A DNA stretch of 7,933 nucleotides from NCBI RefSeq assembly GCF_024171525.1, contig NZ_JALJZY010000038.1:1-7933 (forward strand), read 5' to 3'. The notes under the pieces are model-generated. The model saw only the letters and a program-made list of their open reading frames with translations. It was not told where the DNA came from and ran no database searches. Source of the DNA: Neisseriaceae bacterium HSC-16F19 (GTDB lineage: Bacteria; Pseudomonadota; Gammaproteobacteria; Burkholderiales; Neisseriaceae). Shown here one piece after another: positions 1-7,229 of this stretch (position 1 is the first letter of the stretch; the number at the start of each line of letters is the position of its first letter). The translations under genes were made by a program, and so were the position numbers.

Positions 1-78
1 GGCGCAAAATTAACCAACCCGGGACTTGAATTTGTATGCAAAGATGTAAACCATGTCCTTAGGTTAAAATGTAAATGA
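1..78 (+). CDS. Possible 3' end of an upstream reading frame (hypothetical, partial)
   Basis: A frame open from the window edge encodes about 25 residues, ending in VLRLKCK before a TGA at 76-78. The other two forward frames are broken by stops within the first 30 bases, so this is the only forward frame that could be coding here. The stretch is AT-rich (25 of 60 G+C in bases 1-60), unlike the GC-rich DNA that starts near base 97. It lies in the same frame as the giant gene downstream, with only the TGA and 15 bases between them. I do not recognise the peptide. It could be the end of a small phage gene, the decayed 5' part of the giant gene, or non-coding DNA. Confidence 0.25.
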   Translation, partial: GAKLTNPGLEFVCKDVNHVLRLKCK

Positions 79-93
79 TGTTTATGTTGCACC

Positions 94-3000
94 TTGTCGC
101 AGGCGCTGGCGGCACATCCGCCTAAAGGGTGGGTGCATGCGCAGGACGGCGCTGCGGCTGTGGATTTGTGGAACGGCAACAGTGATGCGCAGGCGGTATT
201 TTGGACGGAGCCGAATGCAAAGATTGAAAATGAGCTGCCGGAGCTAAAAGGCTATTCAGCGTCTGTAAGTCACGATGCCATTAACCATATACGCAAAAAT
301 CACGGTGATGTAGAAAGCGAATTTGAGCGCGGACAAATTGCGATAGATGCTCAGGATATGGCGCGTATTCCTGAGATTTTAAACAGCTATGATGCTGTGA
401 GAAGCGAGCCTATAGAGGGTACAAACAACAAGCGCTACGCTTTTGCCAAGGCTTTTGATGACGGTGTTTATATTTATTTGGCCGACAGTAGTAAAAAACG
501 GCGTGATTTACACGCCGTCTCGATGTGGAAGTATCCTCAATCGACCAATGCCCACGACAAATTAAACAGTGCCGTGTCCCTGAAAGCCCTAACGCCCGAA
601 GCGGAAGGAGGCATGTCCCACGCAGAAGATACTACCACCGACACTGACGGCAATCAAGACACGCTGTACCAATCCGCCAAAGAACGCGACAGCTTCCATG
701 CCACCGAGCAAGCCTATGGCGGCAGGGAGGCATACGCGCGAGCCAAGGAAGCAGGCCAGACCGAACTGACCTACCGCCAGTGGGTGCAGGTACGCACGCC
801 TGAATTTAAGGCATGGTTCGGGGATTGGGAAATCGGCGCAGCCACGGCTGAGCGTGAGGCGCGTACATTCAGCGAGGCACGCAAGCAGGCGGAAGCGTTC
901 AAAGGCAAGCCGCTGACCAATAACGCAACGGGTATTGTAGCCAAGGTGTCGCGCAACAATTTGGACAAGATGTTCAACAGCAGTGCGGTTGCAAAATCCC
1001 AATCGCCTGCGGTGCATTCGGCGGCGGTGGCAAATCTCGACCGGCTGTTTGAGCGTGCTGTTTTGGGATGGAGTAAACCGGACAGGGATAACGACCCGAA
1101 TATTGTTGCCATTCACCGTTTCTTTGCGCCGATTGTATATGACGGCAAGCCCATGCTGGCCAAGATGACGGTGAAGGAGCTGCGCCAAAGCGACAATGGG
1201 GTTTACTCGGTAGAAGCGGTTGAGTTCAATGAAGGCGGCAATAGCGCGGAATGGGTGGCCGAAGCTGCCCGTTTGGACGGTGTGGAAACAAATAATCCCC
1301 TACAGCGGGAGTGGGTTCGCCAAGACGGCGAGACCCTCGCGCAGCCCCACGGTAAGCACCCGGGCAGCTCTGTAGAGGATGTGGTTAGTCTAGCGCAACG
1401 CATACAGGAATACAACCCCGACGCTGTTTCCAAAGTCACCAACCCGCGCACGGGCGAGCCGTTGGTGGTGTATCACGGGACGCAAAGCGACTTTGATACT
1501 TTCCGGGAAACCGGAGCGACAGACAGCGGCTGGTATGGCAAAGGCTTCTATTTCACGGAAGATGCGAGTACGGCAAGCTCTTACTCCCTGATGTATGCAA
1601 AGGAAGGGCAGCCCGATAATACGCCTTCTGTTATGCCTGCTTTTATCAACAGTAAAAATCCTTTGATTCAGGATGTCGAGCAGACCGAAACAGACGGCAT
1701 GCTGATGTTCGATGAAGCCCAAGCGGAAATAGACAAAAATGGTCATGATGGCGCTATTGTTTTGCGCAATGGTGTGATGGAAGAAGTGATGGTGCAGAGT
1801 GCCAACCAAATCAAATCTGCCACCGCCAATGACGGTGCTTTCTCTGCCGACAATGACAGCATTTTGTATCAGCTGGATGCTTCGGAAAACTCTGCTTTTG
1901 TGGCAGCAGTAGATAAAGCCGAACGTGGTGAGGCTGTGGGCGGTTATATCCAAGTGGGCACTACGCCTGCGGTGTTGAAAATGCTGGGGCTGCCTGATGT
2001 GAATGTGACCATTAAAGGGGAAACATTCAAAAAAGCAATGGGTGGTAAACACAGTATGACTGCGCAGGCCATGAAAAGGCTGCCTATCGAAATCAATAAT
2101 CCTGTTGCTGTTATGCGTTCATCTACACAACCAAACGGTTATGTAATACTGACGGAATTGATCGAGCAGGAAAAAGGCAGGGATAAACCTGTTATTGCGG
2201 CCTTGCATCTGAATATGGATGCAAACGGGATTGAACTGTTGAATATTGCCAGCGTGTACGGCCGCAGTTTGAAGCAGGTTCAAAGGGGGTTGGATAATGA
2301 TTTGCTGTATCTGAATACACAAAAAGGTTTGCAGTTGGCCGATACCTTTGGGCTTCAATTGCCCGCGTCTGTATCAGCCGATGCAAACCTTGATGCCAAT
2401 ATTAAAACAGAAGCAGATTTGGCGCAATCACTTTATCAAAACAGCAGCAATCCGCGCGGCATGTTCGACCGCAACAGCAATACCATTGCGGTGCTGCGCC
2501 ATGCCGATGCTTCGACTTTTGCACACGAGCTGGGCCATTTCTTTCTGGAAATGCACACCGACTTGGCGCTTGAGTTGCAGGGCCGTGCGGATTTGACGGC
2601 GGCACAGCAGCAGCTGGTGCAGGATATGCAGACGGTGATGGACTGGTTCGGGGTGGAGAATGTGGCTGCCTGGAAGGCGCTCACATTGGAAGAGCAGCGG
2701 GAAAACCACGAGCGGTTTGCACGCGGCTTTGAGGCGTATATGTTTGAGGGCAAGGCGCCGAGCAATGCGCTGCGCGATGTGTTCCGCCGTTTTGCTGCGT
2801 GGCTGCAACATGTGTACCGTTCGCTGACGGCGCTTAATGTTGACCTGACCGATGATGTGCGTGCGGTCTATGGCCGTATGCTGGCTTCTGATGCGCAGGT
2901 GGAGCAGTCGGAATACACCCACGGTATGAAACCGATGTTTGACACGGCGGAGGCGATGGGTGTGGATGCGGCGAGCTTTGCGGCCTATCAGGAAACGCAG

Positions 3001-6000
3001 GCGGAAGCACAGGCGCAGGCGCGGGAGGCATTGCGGGGCCGTGCGCTGCGTGATTTGGCCTTTGTGCGCAATATGCGCAATCGGGTGATACGCAAGCTGA
3101 AGAAGCAGCACAAGGAGGACTTCAACCGGGCGGAAATGGATGCGAAGCGCAGCATTATGAGCCAGCCTGTTTACCGTGCGTGGCAGTTGCTGACGGCGCG
3201 GATGGATGAGGCTAACCGCCTGACGGAAACGGCGGAGCAGAAGGAATTCAAGCGCAAGGCCAAGGTGTTGCAGGGGGCACCGGTGTACAGTGTGGAAACA
3301 CGCAGTGCGCCCAAGGACAATAAGGAACTGCACAAATGGGCGGTAAGCCTGTTTGATGCGCACGGCAACAGCGCGGTTAATCCTGAAATCGGGGAGGTGG
3401 CACTGACAGAGCGCTCGGTAAAAGATTCAATGGCGCACGGTATGAACCCAGGTAAAGCGATGGCTTTTGAGGCAGTGCCGAGCGTGATTGAACGCGGTGT
3501 ATTGGTTGCACAATCCGAGCATGACGGCGTAAAGAGTTATTTTATTTCTGCGCCTGTGCGGATTTTGGGAGATGCGGATATTGCAACGGTGTTGGTACGT
3601 GAAGATACCAATACACGCAGAATGTACCTGCATAGTGTTACGTTCAAAGAAAAACTCCTGAATAAAGCTGTTAATGAATCCGTCGCCGATACCGAAGTAT
3701 CCCAGCCGCACGGCAAGCTTTATTCAGGAGATGTAGCCAATATACTGCGCCGGTATCTGAATGTCAATCTGAAAAAACCTGCGCCCGGCAAAGCCGCAGA
3801 CCTGACCACGGACAGCCTGTTTGTGGCCATTGCCAAGCTGGGCGGTCTGAACAAGGCCGAATTGGTGGCACAGTGGGGTCTTGACCCGAAAGACAAGATA
3901 CACCCGCCGGTGTTCGGTATGCCTTTGCTGCGCCGTGACAAAGGCCGTTCGCTGGATGCCATGCTGGAGGTGTTGGCGGAAGCGGGTTATCTGCCGCTGG
4001 ACAATCACGGCAAGGCGGATATGCGCGATTTTGAAGAGCGTTTCTTTGACGAATTGCGCGGTACGCCGCGTTACAGCAGTGCCTATGTGCCGCAGACGGA
4101 CAAGAAGGCGGGCGAAGATGTGCCGAATATCTTTGCGCTGACGGCGGCGCGGCTGGATTATGCTTCTTTGCAGGAGATGGGCTTTAACGCGCAGGCGCTG
4201 GAAGTGTTGCAGGAGCGCGGCATGGTGCTGAAGTCGGGCGGCTTGCACCCTGATTTTGTGGCGGAGATTGTGCGCGATGCCGACGGGCAGCCTGAATTTG
4301 CCACGGGTGAGGATTTGGTGCTGGCCATCCTGCAGGCCGAGCCGCCTCAGGAAGCCATCGAGCAGACGGCTTATCTGAATGTGTTGGCGGAAAAAGGCGA
4401 AGTGCCGACACAGGCGGACTTTGAGCAGGCTGCGGATTTGGCGGCGCACAATGATTTGCGTGCACGTATTCTGGCGGCGGAGTTTAAAGCATTGAGCGAT
4501 GCGGTGGGTTCGGTAAGTCTGATTAAACGGGCGGCGCAATCCTATGCACGTGACAAGGTGGACGGTATCAAACTGTCTGAATTGCGGCCGCACCGTTACA
4601 CACAGGCGGAAGCACGGGCGGCGAAGCAGGCGGAACGGGCTTTGGCATTTGGCGACACTGCACAGGCGGCCAATCACAAGCGCAGTCAGCTGGTGCAGAA
4701 TGCCCTTGCCCGTGCGGCGCTGGAAGCACGCGACAATGCGCGCAGGCAGAAACGGGAATTGTCTGAGATTGGACGGCGCACCCTCAAGAAAACCGCCAAG
4801 AGCTATGACGCGGATTTGATGAGCGCGGCCAAGTCGATTGTGGGGATGTTCGGTATTGCGCCCCGTTCGGCGGAATATGCGGCGGCGCATTTGGAGAAGG
4901 TGCAGGAGTACAACCCGGAAGCCTATAACTTGGCGGTGGGTGTGCTTGCCCGCGCGCAGGAGTTGGCCTACAAGGCGGACGGCCAGTTTGACAACCTGAC
5001 TGTGGCGGAAGCGCAGGGCTTGTACGATGATATTCAGGCGCTGCGGCATTTGGCCAAGACGGCGCATGATGCGGTGATAGACGGCAAGCGGGCGGACATT
5101 CGCGATATTCAGGCAGCCTTGCGCGAGCGTATGGAGAAGCTGCCGCAGCGGTTTAAGGAGATGGGCCGGAAGCGCACGCCGACCGATGCCGAGAAGAAGA
5201 TGTGGGATTTCTATCAGTGGGGCGCGGCTTTGCGCCGGGTGGAAAACTGGGCGGAAGCGATGGACGGGGGCTTTGGCGGGGAATTTTCGCGCTATGTGTT
5301 CCAGCCGATTAAAGAGGCTTCGGACAATTACCGTAGCGACAAAGCGGTGTATCTGAAGCAGTTCCGCGACATTATTCAGGGCGTGAAGTTTGGCAAGGCG
5401 CAGATTTCCGCGCCGGAATTGGGCGATGGTTTTACTTTCAAAAACCATAACGAACTGATGCACGCGCTGTTGCATACGGGCAATGCCAGCAATAAGCGCA
5501 AGCTGTTAATCGGTTATGGCTGGGGCAGCCTGAACGCGGACGGCTCTCTAAACTCTGCCAAGTGGGATGCGTTTGTTGAGCGGATGATAGCCGAAGGCAA
5601 GCTGAGCAAGCAGCATTTTGATGTGGCGCAGCAGATTTGGGATTTGATGGAGGCGTTGAAGCCCAAGGCGCAGGCCACACACCATGCGGTGTACGGCTAT
5701 TATTTTGACGAGATTACCGCCGAGCCGTTTAAAACGCCGTGGGGCGAATACCGTGGCGGCTATATCCCTGCGGTGAAAGACGGGATGCTGAACGCCCAAG
5801 CGGATATCCGCAAGCTGGAAGAAGTGGCGCAAGAGAATGTGCAGGGGATGTTTCCGACCACGAATAAGGGCTTTACCAAAAACCGCGTGGAAGGTGCGGA
5901 TGACAAGCTGATTTTGGACTTGGGCACGCTGGGCGTCCACATTGACAAGGTATTGCGCTTCTCGCATTTGGAAATGCCGCTGCGGCAGGTGAAGCGCACG

Positions 6001-7212
6001 CTGAAGGGTATTGAGACGGAAATCGAGCAGGTGTCTCCGGGGGCGGTGGGCGGTATGCTGGTGCCGTGGCTGCACCGTGTTTCTACGCAGCAGGTGGCCA
6101 CGCGCGGGGTGAAGGATGGCGGGTTTTCCAGCGTACTGACCACGATGCGCAACCGTGCCGGTATGGCGGCGATGGTGATGAACCTTCCCAATGCGGCGCA
6201 GCAGTTGGCCGGTTTCCCGTTGGCCACAGCCAAAGTAAAGCCGCGCTATTTGGTGTCTGCCATGGTGGATTATGTGCAGGCGCCGCGGCAGATGTCGCGG
6301 GCGGTGTCGGAAGCGTCGCAGTATATGGATGCACGGCTGCATAACCAAATCGGCCTGATGACGGAACAGATAGAGCGCATTTTGATTGATCCGAACTGGT
6401 TTCAGAGGCTTAACCAGTGGTCGCAGGACAATGCCTATTTCGCCCAAAGTGCGGTGGACAACATTATGGCGCCGGTGATTTGGACGGGGGCGTATAACCA
6501 AGCGACCGAACAGGGCATGAGCCATAAGGATGCGGTGCGTTTTGCCGACAGTGTGATACGGGAAACGCAAGGATCGGTGCTGGTGGAGGATGTGAGCCGG
6601 GTGGAAACGGGCAGTCCGCTTACCCGTCTGTTCACGCAGTTTTACGGCTATTTCAATATGCTGGGCAATCTGATGCTGACGGAAACGCTGAATATCAAAC
6701 GCAATACGCAGGGCAGTGAAAAGGCGGCCAAGCTGGCTTATCTGTGGGGCGTGGCCTATTACGGTAATGCGGTGGTGGCCGAATTGATGATGGGGCTGAC
6801 GCGCGGCGGCTATGATGACGAGGACAACGATGGTGAGCTGGACGATTGGCTGCGTGAGGTGTTGCTGTTGTCGCCCATTAAAACCGGCATCGGCACGGTG
6901 CCGCAGTTGGGTAATGTGTGGAATTTGCTTGACGGCAAACCGTACAACGACCGCGGCCTGTCTGCGCCGGTGGTGAGCTTGGGCGAAAACGCTGTGCGTG
7001 CTGTTCGGCGCGGCTGGAATATCGAGAAGCATTCCGATGTGCGCGATGTGGCTTCTTTGCTGGCGCTGTTCGGCTGGGCATGGGCGCCTGCCGCAGCCCG
7101 ACCTGTGGGCTATATGACGGGTGTGGCCAATGACGACATCCGCCCGACCAGTCCTGTGGATGCGGTGCGCGGTACGCTGACGGGTGTGCCCAGTGCGGAG
7201 AGCCGGAAATAG
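94..7212 (+). CDS. Giant prophage polyvalent protein: PBECR nuclease-like, LPD3-like, ADP-ribosyltransferase, MuF-C-like and zincin peptidase modules on an internal-virion scaffold
   Basis: This 2372-residue protein is probably packaged in the phage head and ejected with the DNA. Approximate modules: PBECR-like nuclease 53-148; FKAWFGDWE motif 238-246; LPD3-like 270-380; ADP-ribosyltransferase 448-590; MuF-C-like 600-757; zincin peptidase 790-930 (HELGH at 811-815); charged helical region 960-1060; second LPD3-like 1075-1215; mostly helical scaffold 1230-2372. The scaffold is rich in Ala, Glu, Lys and Arg, and carries hydrophobic stretches near 2212-2229 and 2319-2335 and a PLTRLFTQF segment at 2175-2183. 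The start is uncertain. TTG at 94 is the only start codon between the in-frame stop at 76-78 and GTG at 133, it lacks a clear Shine-Dalgarno site, and the first in-frame ATG is codon 89, inside the PBECR module. The N-terminus may be truncated. The polyvalent identity is clear from domain order; individual Pfam names are from recognition, and the ejection role is inference. Confidence 0.9.
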   Translation: MSQALAAHPPKGWVHAQDGAAAVDLWNGNSDAQAVFWTEPNAKIENELPELKGYSASVSHDAINHIRKNHGDVESEFERGQIAIDAQDMARIPEILNSYDAVRSEPIEGTNNKRYAFAKAFDDGVYIYLADSSKKRRDLHAVSMWKYPQSTNAHDKLNSAVSLKALTPEAEGGMSHAEDTTTDTDGNQDTLYQSAKERDSFHATEQAYGGREAYARAKEAGQTELTYRQWVQVRTPEFKAWFGDWEIGAATAEREARTFSEARKQAEAFKGKPLTNNATGIVAKVSRNNLDKMFNSSAVAKSQSPAVHSAAVANLDRLFERAVLGWSKPDRDNDPNIVAIHRFFAPIVYDGKPMLAKMTVKELRQSDNGVYSVEAVEFNEGGNSAEWVAEAARLDGVETNNPLQREWVRQDGETLAQPHGKHPGSSVEDVVSLAQRIQEYNPDAVSKVTNPRTGEPLVVYHGTQSDFDTFRETGATDSGWYGKGFYFTEDASTASSYSLMYAKEGQPDNTPSVMPAFINSKNPLIQDVEQTETDGMLMFDEAQAEIDKNGHDGAIVLRNGVMEEVMVQSANQIKSATANDGAFSADNDSILYQLDASENSAFVAAVDKAERGEAVGGYIQVGTTPAVLKMLGLPDVNVTIKGETFKKAMGGKHSMTAQAMKRLPIEINNPVAVMRSSTQPNGYVILTELIEQEKGRDKPVIAALHLNMDANGIELLNIASVYGRSLKQVQRGLDNDLLYLNTQKGLQLADTFGLQLPASVSADANLDANIKTEADLAQSLYQNSSNPRGMFDRNSNTIAVLRHADASTFAHELGHFFLEMHTDLALELQGRADLTAAQQQLVQDMQTVMDWFGVENVAAWKALTLEEQRENHERFARGFEAYMFEGKAPSNALRDVFRRFAAWLQHVYRSLTALNVDLTDDVRAVYGRMLASDAQVEQSEYTHGMKPMFDTAEAMGVDAASFAAYQETQAEAQAQAREALRGRALRDLAFVRNMRNRVIRKLKKQHKEDFNRAEMDAKRSIMSQPVYRAWQLLTARMDEANRLTETAEQKEFKRKAKVLQGAPVYSVETRSAPKDNKELHKWAVSLFDAHGNSAVNPEIGEVALTERSVKDSMAHGMNPGKAMAFEAVPSVIERGVLVAQSEHDGVKSYFISAPVRILGDADIATVLVREDTNTRRMYLHSVTFKEKLLNKAVNESVADTEVSQPHGKLYSGDVANILRRYLNVNLKKPAPGKAADLTTDSLFVAIAKLGGLNKAELVAQWGLDPKDKIHPPVFGMPLLRRDKGRSLDAMLEVLAEAGYLPLDNHGKADMRDFEERFFDELRGTPRYSSAYVPQTDKKAGEDVPNIFALTAARLDYASLQEMGFNAQALEVLQERGMVLKSGGLHPDFVAEIVRDADGQPEFATGEDLVLAILQAEPPQEAIEQTAYLNVLAEKGEVPTQADFEQAADLAAHNDLRARILAAEFKALSDAVGSVSLIKRAAQSYARDKVDGIKLSELRPHRYTQAEARAAKQAERALAFGDTAQAANHKRSQLVQNALARAALEARDNARRQKRELSEIGRRTLKKTAKSYDADLMSAAKSIVGMFGIAPRSAEYAAAHLEKVQEYNPEAYNLAVGVLARAQELAYKADGQFDNLTVAEAQGLYDDIQALRHLAKTAHDAVIDGKRADIRDIQAALRERMEKLPQRFKEMGRKRTPTDAEKKMWDFYQWGAALRRVENWAEAMDGGFGGEFSRYVFQPIKEASDNYRSDKAVYLKQFRDIIQGVKFGKAQISAPELGDGFTFKNHNELMHALLHTGNASNKRKLLIGYGWGSLNADGSLNSAKWDAFVERMIAEGKLSKQHFDVAQQIWDLMEALKPKAQATHHAVYGYYFDEITAEPFKTPWGEYRGGYIPAVKDGMLNAQADIRKLEEVAQENVQGMFPTTNKGFTKNRVEGADDKLILDLGTLGVHIDKVLRFSHLEMPLRQVKRTLKGIETEIEQVSPGAVGGMLVPWLHRVSTQQVATRGVKDGGFSSVLTTMRNRAGMAAMVMNLPNAAQQLAGFPLATAKVKPRYLVSAMVDYVQAPRQMSRAVSEASQYMDARLHNQIGLMTEQIERILIDPNWFQRLNQWSQDNAYFAQSAVDNIMAPVIWTGAYNQATEQGMSHKDAVRFADSVIRETQGSVLVEDVSRVETGSPLTRLFTQFYGYFNMLGNLMLTETLNIKRNTQGSEKAAKLAYLWGVAYYGNAVVAELMMGLTRGGYDDEDNDGELDDWLREVLLLSPIKTGIGTVPQLGNVWNLLDGKPYNDRGLSAPVVSLGENAVRAVRRGWNIEKHSDVRDVASLLALFGWAWAPAAARPVGYMTGVANDDIRPTSPVDAVRGTLTGVPSAESRK
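250..537 (+). other. Domain: PBECR-like (barnase-EndoU-ColicinE5/D-RelE fold) nuclease module, residues 53-148
   Basis: The module shows the pattern I associate with phage PBECR nucleases: a helix with H60, H65, R67, K68 and H70 (HIRKNHG), then an RGQ-A-D-----PEIL stretch, then two to three beta strands ending in SMWKYP (143-148). The family is predicted to cleave RNA, as toxin nucleases do. The histidines and the W-K near the end are the plausible active or structural residues. GC content over 301-480 is 79 of 180, well below the scaffold. It is followed by a low-complexity Thr/Asp linker (about 175-190). The assignment to PBECR3 specifically is a guess. Confidence 0.6.
901..1233 (+). other. 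Domain: LPD3-like module A, residues 270-380
   Basis: The module sits between the FKAWFGDWE motif (238-246) and the ADP-ribosyltransferase, the usual place for LPD3-type domains in MuF and polyvalent proteins. It has a basic helix ending in NNLDKMF, a helix with VHSAAVANLDRLFERAVLGW, then strands with HRFFAPI, MLAKMTVKEL and VYSVEAVEF. It is followed by an AQPHGK motif (416-421). Its function is unknown; the family is thought to share an alpha+beta fold with the BECR nucleases. Confidence 0.55.
1435..1863 (+). other. Domain: ADP-ribosyltransferase (ART-PolyVal type), residues 448-590
   Basis: Three blocks match polyvalent-protein ADP-ribosyltransferases. VVYHGT (458-463) supplies the NAD-binding histidine H461. 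GWYGKGFYFTED (479-490) supplies the conserved tyrosine strand. MEEVMVQSANQIKSA (562-576) matches the C-terminal QIKSA block. The acidic residue of the H-Y-E type triad would be E563 or E564. All three blocks are intact, so the enzyme looks potentially active; it would move ADP-ribose from NAD to an unknown target. The block ends in ILYQ (590-593), a common junction in this protein class. Confidence 0.8.
1891..2364 (+). other. Domain: MuF-C-like module, residues 600-757
   Basis: The order of blocks matches the C-terminal domain found on phage MuF head proteins: YIQVGTTPAVLKMLGLPDVNV (618-638, with TP and LGL-D), GKHSMT (651-656) with H653, a helix with LPIEINNP (663-670), then strands with GYVILTEL and VIAALHLN, and an IASVYGR block (718-724). 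In MuF proteins this domain is a toxin-like BECR-related module of uncertain activity. GC over 1981-2160 is 78 of 180, low for this gene. Here it is carried by the polyvalent protein, not by a head protein. Confidence 0.6.
2461..2883 (+). other. Domain: zincin-like metallopeptidase, residues 790-930
   Basis: HELGH at 811-815 is a full HExxH zinc-binding motif (H811, E812, H815), preceded by a short strand-like run (NTIAVLRHADASTFA) as in polyvalent-protein peptidases. A second conserved block, HERFARGFEAYMFEG (872-886), follows about 60 residues later; E880 is the likely third zinc ligand. The domain then runs into helices with WLQHVYRSL. All expected metal ligands are present, so activity is plausible. 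In this class the peptidase is proposed to process the polyprotein or to attack host proteins after ejection; neither is shown here. Confidence 0.75.
3316..3738 (+). other. Domain: LPD3-like module B, residues 1075-1215
   Basis: The module starts at NKELHKWAVSLFD and contains NPEIGEVALTERSVKDSMAHG (1096-1116), AFEAVPSVIERGVLV (1124-1138), FISAPVRI (1150-1157), an ATVLVRED strand and MYLHSV (1177-1182). It ends in SQPHGKLYSGDVANILRR (1203-1220). The pattern is common at the C-terminus of MuF-type head proteins in Neisseria- and Haemophilus-like prophages, by recollection. Bases 3481-3660 have 82 of 180 G+C against 108 of 180 in 4081-4260, so it looks like an insert within the helical scaffold. 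Its activity is unknown. Confidence 0.55.
4285..4296 (+). repeat. DNA-uptake-sequence-like 12-mer (one mismatch)
   Basis: GGGCAGCCTGAA differs at the first base only from AGGCAGCCTGAA, a dialect I associate with Kingella. It is inside the coding frame (Gly-Gln-Pro-Glu). Confidence 0.35.
5108..5119 (-). repeat. DNA-uptake-sequence-like 12-mer (perfect)
   Basis: The plus strand reads TTCAGGCAGCCT, the complement of AGGCTGCCTGAA. That is a 12 of 12 match to a Neisseriaceae uptake-sequence dialect I associate with Simonsiella. It lies inside coding sequence (Ile-Gln-Ala-Ala-Leu), so part of the match may be due to codon choice. Confidence 0.45.
5523..5534 (+). repeat. DNA-uptake-sequence-like 12-mer (one mismatch)
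   Basis: This is the same GGGCAGCCTGAA 12-mer as at 4285-4296, again in coding sequence but in a different reading frame (Gly-Ser-Leu-Asn), so the repeat is not caused by a shared peptide. Confidence 0.35.
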
Positions 7213-7219
7213 GTCTGCA

Positions 7220-7225
7220 TATAAT
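7220..7225 (+). promoter_or_regulatory. Possible -10 element upstream of the tail fibre gene
   Basis: A perfect TATAAT lies 8 bases after the stop codon of the giant gene, with a TG two bases before it, close to an extended -10. No convincing -35 hexamer lies 16-18 bases upstream. Transcription would begin near 7232, at the 5' arm of the hairpin. It may be chance in an AT-rich gap. Confidence 0.25.
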
Positions 7226-7229
7226 CGGC

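Noticed and set aside
26..70. A possible promoter before the giant gene (TTGAAT at 26-31, TAAAAT at 65-70)
   Set aside because: The spacing is 33 bases, about twice the workable distance, and neither box has a partner at 16-18 bases.
75..125. A short plus-strand frame starting with ATG ATG at an ATGA overlap (16 codons)
   Set aside because: It is too short and without recognisable content to call as a gene; it is kept only as a clue to a possible frameshift at the 5' end.
2428..3363. A minus-strand open frame (311 codons) opposite the zincin and the helical region
   Set aside because: The opposite strand carries HELGH and its conserved partner block in frame, and the antisense peptide shows no motif.
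1405..4926. A repeated peptide QEYNPD/EA at residues 438-444 and 1604-1610
   Set aside because: It is short, its flanks do not match, and the two copies are in unrelated settings, so chance is likelier than duplication.
3724..5475. A long open frame on the minus strand (583 codons) opposite the scaffold
   Set aside because: It is rich in Arg, His, Gln and Leu without recognisable domains, as expected opposite a GC-rich, codon-biased gene. The plus strand has clear domains throughout.
5548..7032. A second long minus-strand open frame (494 codons)
   Set aside because: It has the same Arg/His-rich shadow composition, and the plus strand is a continuous scaffold coding region.
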